From contig CAWBNP010000002.1 of assembly GCA_963790245.1 (NCBI GenBank), positions 186,001 to 250,000 on the forward strand: a stretch of DNA of 64,000 nucleotides, read 5' to 3'. Made by a program: the position numbers and the translations under genes. Positions 44,634 to 54,115 of the stretch are shown here, piece by piece. The first letter of the stretch is position 1, and every line of letters begins with the position of its first letter. The stretch is from JACCVG01 sp963790245. GTDB taxonomy: Bacteria > Actinomycetota > Thermoleophilia > Solirubrobacterales > Thermoleophilaceae. The notes beneath the pieces are model-generated. The model searched no databases. It saw nothing but the letters and a program-made list of their open reading frames with translations, and was not told the origin of the DNA.

Positions 44634-45215
44634 TCGCCTAAGGATAGGCAGCCGCGCCTGATCGGCCCTCTGCTGATCAGCTTGCTGGCGATGGCGATCG
44701 CACCAGCCGCGGCGTTTGCCGGCGCGGCGGAAGACAACTATGTCCCGTCCGCGGAGACGGGCGGGGGCGGGGGCGGGGACGGCGGGGGCGGCGGTCCCTC
44801 CCTGACGCCGGAGGATTTCGCCGTCCAGGAGCCGGCTGAGCCGCGCGCCGCCGAGCCGGTGCCGGCCGCGCCGGCCGCACCCACCGTCGATCCCGCTGCG
44901 GCTGAGGACGCCGCCGAGGCCCAGCGACGGGCCGCTGCGCGGGCCGAGCGACTCGCCGAGAAGCGCCGTGAGGCGCGTCAGCAGAGCCGCCGCGAGGCGC
45001 GCGAGGAAGCCGAGGCGATGCGGCTGCTCGAGGCCGCCGCCGAGGCCGAGGCCGCACGCTCTGGAACAGCGCTCGGGCCCGACGGCAGGACCGTTGCCAG
45101 GGCCGCGTTCAAGGGAGACGCCGGACCGCTAGCCTTCGTGATCGGGTTGCTGCTGTTGGTGACCGGCGCCGGCCTGATCGTTCGGTACCGTCGAATGCAG
45201 GACCACGGCGCATAA
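44598..45215 (+). CDS. Exported, low-complexity protein with C-terminal membrane helix
   Basis: 205 residues. TTG 44598 is chosen because AGGAG (44586-44590) stands 7 nt before it. Signal-like segment LIGPLLISLLAMAIAPAAAFAG, then a Gly-rich run near 44762-44797, a Pro/Ala/Glu linker, a long charged Arg/Glu helix (about 105-160), and a single membrane helix LAFVIGLLLLVTGAGLIV followed by RYRRMQ. No LPXTG. Likely a cell-surface or periplasm-spanning protein; function unknown. It is divergent from and overlapping the Wzy gene. Confidence 0.7.
   Translation: MTAVRDLLDSFHSPKDRQPRLIGPLLISLLAMAIAPAAAFAGAAEDNYVPSAETGGGGGGDGGGGGPSLTPEDFAVQEPAEPRAAEPVPAAPAAPTVDPAAAEDAAEAQRRAAARAERLAEKRREARQQSRREAREEAEAMRLLEAAAEAEAARSGTALGPDGRTVARAAFKGDAGPLAFVIGLLLLVTGAGLIVRYRRMQDHGA
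44641..44646 (-). promoter_or_regulatory. -10 element of a leaderless Wzy promoter
   Basis: Minus strand TATCCT, 7 nt before GTG 44633. It lies inside the coding region of the divergent exported protein. Confidence 0.45.
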
Positions 45216-45240
45216 CGCGCCCTAGCTCAGAAAGCGACTG

Positions 45241-46458
45241 ATGCAGCCCCACTCCGCACTGACCCCTCCTCATGCTGCCCGCACCGCGTTGGCCGCGATG
45301 CTTGTCCTCGCCGCACTCGGCCTCTTGCTTCCGGCAACGAGCGCCGCGGGGAAGATCCGCTACGGCGTCCACGCGCAGAATGACCTGACCGCGTCGGAGA
45401 TCCAGAGAATGGCCCGCGGTGGGGTCGGCGTCGCCCGCATGATCTTCCGTTGGAGCGAGATCGAGCCGACCGCCGGGAGCCTGCGCAACTTCCGGCGCTA
45501 CGACGCGATCATGAGAACGGCTGCGACCGAGGACGTCGACATCCTGCCGATCATCGTCGGCATTCCGGCCTGGGCACGCGACCCCGGGGCGGTCTCGCCC
45601 GAAACCGGGCTGGAGGCCTGGCCGCTGAACTCGGACGGCGCCGCCCGCCTCCAGCTCTTCATCGAGGCGGTCGTCGAGCGCTACGGCCACGACGGAACCT
45701 TCTTTGCCGAGAACCCCACCATTCCGAAGAAGCCATTGAACGCCTACCAGCTCTGGAACGAGCCCAACCGTCAGGTGTTCTCCCCTGGTGGACGCAGCAG
45801 GGCTGGCGACTACGCCGAGCTTCTCAAGCTCAGCGCGGCGACGATCCGCGGGACCGACCCGCGCGCCAAGGTCGTGCTCGCCGGGATGCCTGAGCGGACC
45901 ACGACCAGCAAGCCGCTCGACGTCTACCTCAAGAACCTCTACAAGGCGCCGAAGGTCAAGAAGGACTTCGACATCATGACCCTGCACCCCTACGGGGTGG
46001 ACCAGAAGGGCGTCGAGGGTGCGATCAAGCGGCTGCGGTCGCAGCTCAAGCGCCTCGGTGACAAAAACCGCAAGCTCTGGATCTCAGAGGTCGGCTGGGG
46101 CAGTGGCGGCAACCCGAGCCCGTTTCGCAAGAAGGCCTCGGAGCAGGCGCGACTGCTCGAGAAGACCTTCAAGATGCTCGAGAAGCGCCGCAAGAAGTAC
46201 AGGCTCGGGACGGCGATCTGGTTCAGCTGGCGCGACCGGCTGCCGCCGGGCAACTCCGGCGAATGGCAGGAGCACACGGGCCTGTTCAAGATGGATGGCG
46301 GGATCAAGCCCGCCTGGATGAGCTTCACCAAGGTGAGCGGCGGCGAGCCGGGCAGGGGCGACCTCCGAGACGGCCTCGGCCTGCCGCTGCGGCTGGACAG
46401 CAACCCGGCGATATCCGAGCTGCTGCCCGAGTTGCTGCCCTCCCAGCCAGCTAGCTGA
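45241..46458 (+). CDS. Secreted glycoside hydrolase-like protein (TIM barrel, GH39/GH5-like)
   Basis: 405 residues. Signal peptide with hydrophobic stretch LAAMLVLAALGLLLPATSAAG. TIM-barrel clan A features: acid/base E174 in QLWNEPNR and nucleophile E283 in LWISEVGWGS; GVHAQNDLT and GVARMIFRWSEIEP near the N-terminus. Such proteins in polysaccharide loci often cut or trim the same polymer. It follows the exported protein by 25 bp, probably in one transcript, and overlaps the convergent lipid-kinase gene by 8 bp. Confidence 0.85.
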   Translation: MQPHSALTPPHAARTALAAMLVLAALGLLLPATSAAGKIRYGVHAQNDLTASEIQRMARGGVGVARMIFRWSEIEPTAGSLRNFRRYDAIMRTAATEDVDILPIIVGIPAWARDPGAVSPETGLEAWPLNSDGAARLQLFIEAVVERYGHDGTFFAENPTIPKKPLNAYQLWNEPNRQVFSPGGRSRAGDYAELLKLSAATIRGTDPRAKVVLAGMPERTTTSKPLDVYLKNLYKAPKVKKDFDIMTLHPYGVDQKGVEGAIKRLRSQLKRLGDKNRKLWISEVGWGSGGNPSPFRKKASEQARLLEKTFKMLEKRRKKYRLGTAIWFSWRDRLPPGNSGEWQEHTGLFKMDGGIKPAWMSFTKVSGGEPGRGDLRDGLGLPLRLDSNPAISELLPELLPSQPAS

Positions 46459-47437
46459 CGACCCTCAACGCTCCGGGGCGGACGCGGAAGTCAAAGTGCG
46501 TCTCGTCCCCGACGTAGTCGCCGTCAACCTGCATCGGGAGCGGCCGGTCGTCGGTCGAGACGACGCTGAGTCGCCGAAGCTGCGATTGGCCGACGATCTG
46601 ACGATGGCGCTGGACGGTTTCCGCCCGAGCCGAAAAGACGCGCGCCACCAGGGTCGGGACATCGATCGGGCGGGCGCGGCAGAGGGTCGTCGTCGACAGG
46701 GTCTCCGAGGTTAGGTCAACGTCGCGCGCCAGTCGGATCGGCCGCGCGCCGAAATAGGTGTACGGGTCGGAGTTCTGGACGATCGCGGTCACTCCGTCCA
46801 CCGAGCCGGTCGCGCTCTGGACTCGCAGCCGCGGCGGGTTGACCAGATAGCGGCGCGCGAACGCGCTGAGCGCGGCCCAGGTGAAGTAGTACTCGCCCAG
46901 GCGGGCCTTGAGGGCGGGATTGGAGTCGACCCGCTCGACGACGCTCGCGTCGAGTCCGACGCCCGATCCGAACACAAATGCGCGGCCGTTGACCTCGCCC
47001 AGGTCGACCGCGCGCGGTCGCAGGTCGTCGGCCAACGCGAGCAGGTGCTCGGTCGCCTCGACGACGTCGCTCGGAATGCCGAGCGTGCGGCAGACCACGT
47101 TCGTCGCCCCACCGGGCAGGCACGTGAGCGGCGTGTCGGAGCCGGACAGGCCGTTGGCGACCTCGTTGACCGTCCCGTCTCCGCCGAAGGCGACGACGAG
47201 GTCATACCCCTCGCGAGCCGCCTCCAGCGAGATCGACCGCGCGTGGCCGCGGGCGTCGGTGTCGATCGCGTCGACGTCGTAGCGCGCCTGGAGGGCGTAG
47301 ACGACGAGGTTGCGCAGTCGGGCGGAGACCGTCGTCGCATAAGGGTTGACGACGACCAGCATCCGGCGCCGGACGGTCGGCTGATCGAGCAGCTGCTCCA
47401 GGAGCCGGCGCTCGGCGGCCGCTCCGGTCGCGCTCAC
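46451..47437 (-). CDS. Diacylglycerol/sphingosine kinase-family lipid kinase
   Basis: 328 residues. MLVVVNPYATTVSARLRNLV, the ATP-binding signature VAFGGDGTVNEVANGLSG and LPGGATNVVCRTLGIP are all present, with the C-terminal beta-sandwich (PLPMQVDGDYVGDE). Phosphorylates a lipid, possibly recycling diacylglycerol or making a phosphoglycolipid. The start overlaps the stop of the hypothetical gene upstream. Confidence 0.92.
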   Translation of the reverse strand: MSATGAAAERRLLEQLLDQPTVRRRMLVVVNPYATTVSARLRNLVVYALQARYDVDAIDTDARGHARSISLEAAREGYDLVVAFGGDGTVNEVANGLSGSDTPLTCLPGGATNVVCRTLGIPSDVVEATEHLLALADDLRPRAVDLGEVNGRAFVFGSGVGLDASVVERVDSNPALKARLGEYYFTWAALSAFARRYLVNPPRLRVQSATGSVDGVTAIVQNSDPYTYFGARPIRLARDVDLTSETLSTTTLCRARPIDVPTLVARVFSARAETVQRHRQIVGQSQLRRLSVVSTDDRPLPMQVDGDYVGDETHFDFRVRPGALRVVS

Positions 47438-47938
47438 GCCGCGGGTGGCGGCTCGAGCTCTGGGGGCTTCTCAGCCGGACCGATCTTCTTGCCTGCGAGC
47501 CCGTAGAGCAGCGGCTCTGCGATCTCGCCGAGCGCGACGATGCGACGAGCGCGGAACGACTCGGACGATCTCCGCGATCCGCCGCGAGACGAAGTCGTCG
47601 TAGTCAGCGGGATCGAACCGCTGCTCCTATTCGGCCCGCGCAGGGATGTACTCGAAGTGACAGCTGCCCTTCCCGAACAGCGCATCGCAGTCGGACACGA
47701 CGAGTATCCGCTCGGGCCTGCGACCTCCGATCTCGAGCATCCGATCGCGAATCCGCTCGAGCTCGGGACGGTCAACGCCCCAGGCGATGCACATCAGGTG
47801 CGCCTCGGGGGTCAGTGCGGCGAGCGCCGCGGCACGCCGCCTGGCGCGCGGTCGCAGCGCCATCACGACGCTCTGCAGTCGCCGGGCCTGCTTACGCGAG
47901 AGGCGCGAGATCAGCGCCAGATAGATCCGCCTAAGCAT
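47434..47938 (-). CDS. Hypothetical protein (frame breaks)
   Basis: About 165 residues when two frame breaks (near 47630 and 47565) are bridged. N-terminal part MLRRIYLALISRLSRKQARR, then HLMCIAWGVDRPELERIRDR and RPERILVVSDCDALFG; C-terminal part EQRFDPADYDDFVSRR and GEIAEPLLYGLAGKKIG. I do not recognise it. The mix of an ILVVSD strand and a DCD pair could belong to a nucleotide- or sugar-binding fold, without proof. It sits between a lipid kinase and two glycosyltransferases in one leftward run. Confidence 0.5.
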
Positions 47939-49021
47939 CGGCTCCTGCCTCGCGTTGCTCGACGAGCTCCGCTATCCGGGCGGCGGCTCCAGCCGCCCCG
48001 TTGCCGAACGACAGTGCCGCCGCCCGCTCGCGCATGCGGGCCCGCTCGGCCGGGTCGAGCAGGAAACCGAGGTGCTCCTCCAGCGACTCCTCGCCACCGT
48101 CCTCCCAGCTGCGTGCGACACCTTTCTCCTGGGCGTAGCGCGTACGGGCGACCTGGTCGTCGAGCGGGGTGCCCGGCGTTCGGGATGAACAGCGCCGGGA
48201 CCTGGTAGCCGACCAGCTCGTGAAAGATGTTGTAGCCGGCGCCGCTGACCGAGAGGTCGAACGCGCGGTAGACGCGCGCCAGCGGGTAGGTCGAGACGGC
48301 TTGAGCCCCTCCGGCAGCGGGACGATCGGCTCTTGAGCGGTGACTGGGCGACGACGATCTGCACCTGTTCGCCCTCCGGCGTAGCCGCTCGACGAAGCTG
48401 CGTTCCGGTCGGCGTGTATTCGTCGTTCTCCCATCCGGGTTGGATCAAGACGTTCACTCCGCCGGGGTCGAGGTCAAGCTCGGCCTCGGCCTGCTCGCGG
48501 CTGAGCAGTTCTTCCTCGTCGCAGAAGAGGATCGGGTCGACCATCGTGACGCCTTCGCGGTGCTGGGTCGTGAGCCCCTGGTCGACCTCGTGGGCGAACT
48601 CCCCGGGCTCGATCACGGCGTCGAAGTAGGAGGTGAAGGTCAGGTTCGAAACGCCCCCACCGGGACGCCACATCCCGCGGCGCGACCAGACGAACTTGCG
48701 GCTCGGCGTCCGCCTCGAAGGCCTCGCGCATCCCGCGGTAGGAGTGCGTGCCGTCGAAGATCACAACGGCCGGGTCGTACTCGCTCGAAGACGTCGCGCA
48801 GCCGGGTCCGGAGCCGGCCGTTCCACTGGTCGGCGGTCTCGGAGTCCCGCGACGCGAAGTACTCGGCGTAGAACCCCTGGCGACGGACGATCGGCAGCGC
48901 TTCGGACAGCGTGAAGATGATCGGCTCGATCTCGGGCGGGAGACGCGTGACGATCGCCATGCAGCGGGTGACGTGGCCGAGGCCGAACCCGTTGCTGGTG
49001 ATGAACAGGATCGGCGCTCAT
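47931..49021 (-). CDS. MurG-like GT-B glycosyltransferase (frame breaks)
   Basis: About 360 residues after correction. The N-terminus, read across a break near 49005, is MSAPILFITSNGFGLGHVTR, a classic start for UDP-GlcNAc-type/monogalactosyl-like GT-B enzymes. Then RLPPEIEPIIFTLSEALPIV and FTSYFDAVIEPGEFA. The C-terminal donor part is VAQEPIVPLPEG, then TPLDDQVARTRYAQEKGVAR, like MurG's N-x-x-DDQ-type motif. Frame changes near 49005, 48790, 48680, 48340, 48290 and 48180. ATG 49021 overlaps the next GT4 stop. Confidence 0.75.
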
Positions 49022-50320
49022 GCGGCCAGACTATGCCGGCTCGGCCGGTGGAGAGCAGCTCGCGATAGACCTCGATCAGCTTGCTCTCGCTCCTGGTCCA
49101 GTCGATCTCGGCCGCGGCGCGAGCCGTCGCGGCGCGAAACTCCGCGTTGCGCACCGGGTCGAGCATCTCGCGTAGCGCGGCGGCGATCGCGTCGACGTCC
49201 TCCGGATCGACGATCAGCCCGATTCCGCGCTCCCGACGAACCTGACCGATGATCGGGGAAGTCGCTGCCGAGCACGGGCAGGCCGGCGAGCATGTATTCG
49301 AAGAGCTTGTTCGGCATCGTCAGCACATAGCTCAGGCAGGCCGGCTGGATCAGGCAGAGGCCCACGTCGGCATCGGCCAGGGTTCGGACCACATCTCCGA
49401 GGATCGAACGGGCGGGACGAATCTCGACCTGATCGCCGACTCCCGTCTCGCCTCGATCAGCGCGTCGAGCCCGGCGCGGAACGCGGGCGCGCCCGGCCCG
49501 ACGATCCGCAACCGTCGCGCCCGGGACCATGCGCGATCGCGCGAATCGACTGCTCGATGCCCCGGTTGCGCATCAGCCCGCCGACGTAGACGGCCTCCCG
49601 GCCCGCTCCGGGCTGATCGCCGCGGACCGGTGGCAGCGATGGCCCGTTCGTCGGCGGTCAGCTCGGGCACGTTGCAGATCGCCGGCGGGACGGGCGATCC
49701 GGTACCGGCGAGCCATCTCCTCCGAGTAGCCCGGGCTGGCGGTGATCACGGGTCGACGAGGCGGACGAAGAACCGCTCGCACAGCAACAGCCACCAGCGG
49801 GGCTCCGGGCGGCGGTTGCGGTCGGGCCAGAGCTCGTGCGAGTCGTAGATCACGCTGGCTGCCGGCAGAGCCATCGGCCGCAAGACCCCGATCCACATCG
49901 TGTTGTAGTCGTTGCAGTGGACAAGATCCGGGGCGAGTCCGCCGCACCTCAGTGATGCCCTGGCCGGTAGTAGACGAGCGTCGAAGCCCAGCGCATGAAT
50001 GGGCGCAGCAGCCGCTTTGCGGGCTCCAGCGAGAGCCTCGCGGGGCTCAGCGCGCGCGGCCCTGGCCGAGATCGGCGCCAGCGTTCGAAACATGTTGCGG
50101 TAGACAAACCAGGCCAGACGCGAGGTCGGGCCGATCCGCCGTACTTGGATGCCGTCCTGATCGGTAAGCTGGCGACGCTCGGTCAACGAGACGACGGCGA
50201 GAACGGTAGTCTCGAAACCGAGCGACTGGAGCGTGTTCGCAGCGCGCAGGACCCTCGAGTCGTGATCGAAGGCGTTGCGTACGATCAAGGGCAGGGCCAC
50301 TCTCGGTGGCGCTCTTGCAC
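49018..50320 (-). CDS. GT4-family glycosyltransferase (frame breaks)
   Basis: About 430 residues after correction. N-terminal ALPLIVRNAFDHDSRVLRAA and VIYDSHELWPDRN; SPGYSEEMARRY; donor domain parts in other frames, VEIRPARSILGDVVRTLADA and LTMPNKLFEYMLAGLPVLGS, the latter a good EX7E-type motif. In the printed frame the first GTG is 50300. GTG 50320 is preferred because TAGACT stands 7 nt upstream on this strand; that requires one extra base change between the two. Confidence 0.75.
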
Positions 50321-50327
50321 CGCGCGC

Positions 50328-50333
50328 AGTCTA
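50328..50333 (-). promoter_or_regulatory. -10 element for the 50320 glycosyltransferase run
   Basis: Minus strand TAGACT, 7 nt before GTG 50320. It lies within the 8-bp palindrome GTCTAGAC, so the plus strand carries the near-match TAGACA. Confidence 0.4.
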
Positions 50334-50354
50334 GACACGAGCACCCCCAGCCAG

Positions 50355-51346
50355 ATGAACCGAAGCCGACACACGCCGCCATCCCACCGCTACCGGCCGG
50401 AGCGCCGGACCCGATGTTCGTCGGCGGGACGAGCCGCAGCGGCACGCACGCAATGGCCCGGCTCGTCGGCGAGCACTCGCGCTTACCGCTACATCTACCG
50501 CGAGGTCCGCTTCCACGCCGATCAGGGCAGCCTGCCGGACCTGCTCGCGGGCGACACCACGATGGACGAGTTCCTGGCCCAGATGCGCGGCCACTGGTGG
50601 AAGCGCGAGCGGCCGGGCGATCGGGTCGGCGGCCTGCACGGGATCATCGACGAGGCGCCGTTCGAGCGGCTGCTCGCGGAGTTCGAGCGCTCCTTCGAGG
50701 ACGACCCCAAGGACGCCAGCCGCCAGCTGATCCGCGGGATCCTCGATCCGGTCGCCGAGCGCGCCGGCAAGCCGAGCTGGATCGAGCAGTCGACGCGCAA
50801 CGTGGCGCGCGGGCCGGTCCTGCTCGAGCTGTTCCCGGCGATGAAGTTGATCCACACCTACCGCGACGGCCGTGAGGTCGCCTGCTCGGTGGTCAATCGG
50901 CCCTGGGGTCCCAACGACGTGCCCAAGGCTCTCAAGCGCTGGGAGCGGCAGCTGCGCGTTATCGATGCGGGAGCCAGCAAGATGCCCGCCGACAAGTTGA
51001 TGGTGATCAACCTCGAGGACATGGTGCGGCTCGATCGCGAGGGGTCCTATCGCCGGCTGCTCGAGTTCCTCGAGATCGAGGATGAGCCCGGCAATGCGCG
51101 ACTACTTCGACGCGACGATGACGGCCGACCGCGCGAACCTCGACCGCTGGCGCACCGACATCGATGAGGCGGAGCAGGAAAAGCTCACCCACGACTACGG
51201 CAAGGCGCTCGAGCGGTTGGTCGCTGACGGCATCGCGGTCGCGCCCGACCTCGCGACGCGCGGGATCGCTGACCTCGAGCCGAGTCGGGGCGGCGGGACC
51301 GGGTCTCGCCTGGGCGCCGTCGGCTGGGTCGTCTGCGCTGAGGTGA
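50355..51346 (+). CDS. Sulfotransferase 1 of a tandem pair (frame breaks)
   Basis: About 330 residues. PAPS loop MFVGGTSRSGTHAMARLVGE, then REVRFHADQGSLPDLL, and the 3'-phosphate site KLIHTYRDGREVACSVV; RYRRLLEFLEIED-like end (printed YRRLLEFLEIEDEPG). The frame changes near 50410, 50485 and 51095. The start is uncertain: ATG 50355 in one frame, or ATG 50414 directly before the P-loop. The stop is placed at 51346 because GTGA there would couple it to the second sulfotransferase. Confidence 0.75.
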
Positions 51347-52227
51347 GCGCTCCGCCTCCGCTGTTCGTCGGGGGGACCGGCCGCAGCGGGACCCACGCCG
51401 TCGCGAAGCTGCTCGGCCGTCACTCGCAGCTACTTCTACGTCTCGCGCGAGCTCCGCTTCCACACCGACCGGGGCGGCTTTCCGGATCTGCTCTCAGGGC
51501 GTGATCGACCGTGAGCGGTTCGTGGCCAACATGCGCGAGTACTTCTGGCGGCGCCCCGGCGCCGATGGCCGTGAACGCGGACTGCACAGCAAGTTCAAGA
51601 AGCGCCGCTTCGAGGCGGCGCTCGAGCGGTTCGAGCAGCGGTACGACGAGTCCCCCGAGCAGGCTGCTGCGGGGCTGCTATCCGCGTTGCTCGACCCGAT
51701 GGCAGAGGACGAGGGCAAGCCGAGCTGGATTGAGCAGACGCCCCAGACCGCGGCCTCGGCCGAGACGCTCTATTCGATCTTCCCCAGATGAAGCTCGTCC
51801 ACATGGTCCGCGACGGTCGCGACGTGGCTTCCTCGCTCGGGGGACAGTGGTGGGGTCCGAGCTCGATGCGGGGCGGCTTGAAGTGGTGGGAGAAGCGCCT
51901 CCGCGAGGCCGACGAGGGGACGCGGGGGGTGCCGGCGGAACAGGTGCTGGTGCTAGAGCTCGAGGATCTGATCGTCGAGCGATCGCGAGGCCTGCTATGC
52001 CCGGTTGCTCGACTTCCTCGAGATCGAGGACGAGCGCAGGATCCGCAAGAACTTCGACAAGCATCTCAGCCCGGCCAACGCGCACATCGGCCGCTGGCGT
52101 GAGGGCATGTCCGCGCGCCGTCAGCGGAAGGTCGACCAGCGCCTACTTCAGCGCGCTCGAGCGCCTGCGCGCAGAGGGGGTCGAGAGCGCTCCACGGCCG
52201 GAGAAGGTGCTCGAGCGTGATAGGTAG
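51343..52227 (+). CDS. Sulfotransferase 2 of a tandem pair (frame breaks)
   Basis: About 295 residues, a close relative of the preceding gene: LFVGGTGRSGTHAVAKLLGR (PAPS loop), SRELRFHTDRGGFPDL in shifted frame, KPSWIEQTPQTAASAETLYS, and KLVHMVRDGRDVASSLGGQW (3'-phosphate site). Frame changes near 51435, 51500, 51785, 51995 and 52140. The two genes probably arose by duplication. The stop TAG is directly followed by the ATG of the flippase. Confidence 0.78.
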
Positions 52228-54115
52228 ATGAGCGCGCTCAACGAGTTCGGCAGTCGTGTCGGCAGACACGCCGGGATCTACACGATCGGCTCCGCGGTCG
52301 GCGTCGCGCTGGGGCTGGTCAACCTGGTCGTACTCACCCGGTTCCTCGATCCGGGTGAGTTCGGCCTCTACGCGCTGTACCTGACCCTCGCCGCCCTGCT
52401 GACGTTGATCTATGGCCTGGTCTGGTTTAAGGGAAGCATCCGGCTCGTCTTCGGCGGCGACGACGACGAGGATGACGAGAATGGGGAGGAGCGCGATGTC
52501 GCGTGGCAGGCCCGCTCCGCGCTCGGGACGGCTCTCCTGGTCACCGCCGTCGTCGCCCTCGTGGGCACCGGAGTCGTCGCACTCTTTCCGGGGTTGCCCG
52601 GCGCGCTGATCGGGGGAGCGGGTGCCTCCCCCGAGCTCGTTCTCTATGCGGCTGTCGCAGGCGGGGTTGGGGCCGTGTGGCGGTTGGCTGCGGGCGTCCC
52701 ACGGCGCGAGCGGCGGTCGATCCTGTTCGTGGTCCTCCAGGCGTCCTTGCCACTATGCACGTTGCTGGTAACCGTGCCACTGGTTGCGCTCGGTTACGGA
52801 GTGCGCGGCGCCGTTATCGGGCTCGCGGTGGGGACCTCGGTCGCGGGCGTGATCGCGCTCATCGCGATCCGCGACAGCTGGAGCGCTGCGATCCGTCTGT
52901 CGTTCCTGCCGACGATCATCCGGCGCGGCGCGCCCTATCTCCCACTGGTCATCTCTTTCTGGGTGATCCAGAACGCCGGGGTCTTCATCCTCGTTCAATA
53001 CGACTCGACTGCCGAGGTCGGATTGTTCCGCCTCGCCTGCCAGGTAGCCGCGTTCGGCTCCTACGGCGTGACCGCCTTCCTCAGGGCTTCGGGCCCGCTC
53101 TCTCGCGAGCCGATCCACCAGGCAGCGCGCGACGAGCGCGGACCCGAGCGGATGGCCACCTTGATGTCGTCCTACTTCGTGCTCGGCACGATCGGGGTCG
53201 TCCTGTTCTTCGCCCTGGCTGCCGATGTGCTCGTCCAGGTCGCCCCGCCGAGCTACGCCGCAGCGGCGCCACTCGTACCGCTGATCGTCATGAGCGTCGT
53301 TCTCAACGGGTGGTTCCGAGTCGCCTACCGCTACGCCCGCGTTCCCAACAAGCAGCGCGTCAAGATCTCGCTCGCGGCACTGGCGGGAGTCGTCTTCGTC
53401 GCCGCCGGATTCCTGCTGGCGCCGCGGTTCGGTGCCGTCGGGGTCGCGTGGTCGATGGTGATCGCCTTCGCCGTCGCCACCGCCGGGCATGGTCGCGCGT
53501 GGCAGGCGAAGTCCCAACCCGATTCCGCTCGCCCACCGCAGATTGCCCGCGGGCATCCTGCTGGCGCTCGCGTGTTACGCGCTCGCGCGGGTGGGAGAGG
53601 AGCTGACCGGGTTGCCGGCCGTGATCTTCGGGATCCTCGGCCTGATCGCCTATCCGGTCCTCCTGCTCGTGACGGGAGTCATCCCGCGGGGCCACATCCG
53701 GCCGCTGGGCAGCATCTCGACCTCGGCCGTCCGCGGCGCCGCGGCGCCGTCCGCCGCCCCGCGGCTCGCTCGGCTCTCGCGTCGCGAATGGCGCGTCCTG
53801 CGGCTGCTGGTTCGCGACGGGCTCGAACCGGCCGCGGTCGCCGAAAAGACCGCTCGCAGCGAGACCCAGACGCTCGAGGACATGGTCGCCGGCCTGCGCC
53901 AGATCGGGGAGATCGGGAAGCCCCGTCCCGGGGACGCCCGCCTGGGTGCCTTCCTGATCGCTGGCGGTGCCATCGCCGATCGCGATCAGGCCTGGAAGCG
54001 GCTGGCCGGCGAGGGGATCGATCCGCGCGAGACCGATCGGCTGAGCCGTACCCTCGACAGCGTGCGTCGGCTCAGCCGCCAAGAGTGGAAGCGTCCCGAA
54101 AGCCGCGCCCCTTGA
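52228..54115 (+). CDS. Wzx-type polysaccharide flippase with extra C-terminal domain (one frame break)
   Basis: Moves lipid-linked repeat units across the membrane. About 628 residues after one correction near 53490. Residues 1-460 are a MATE-like flippase with about 12-14 helices (IYTIGSAVGVALGLVNLVVL; YLPLVISFWVIQNAGVFIL). After the last helices (AVIFGILGLIAYPVLLLVTG) there is a soluble tail of about 140 residues: LSRREWRVLRLLVRDGLEPA, a helix-turn-helix-like stretch, and a second LSRQEW near the end. That tail is not part of known Wzx proteins I can recall. TGA 54113-54115 overlaps the next TTG. Confidence 0.82.

Noticed and set aside
44755..44800. A G-rich repeat that might be a regulatory quadruplex
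   Set aside because: It lies inside the exported protein and simply encodes a glycine linker; no evidence for more.
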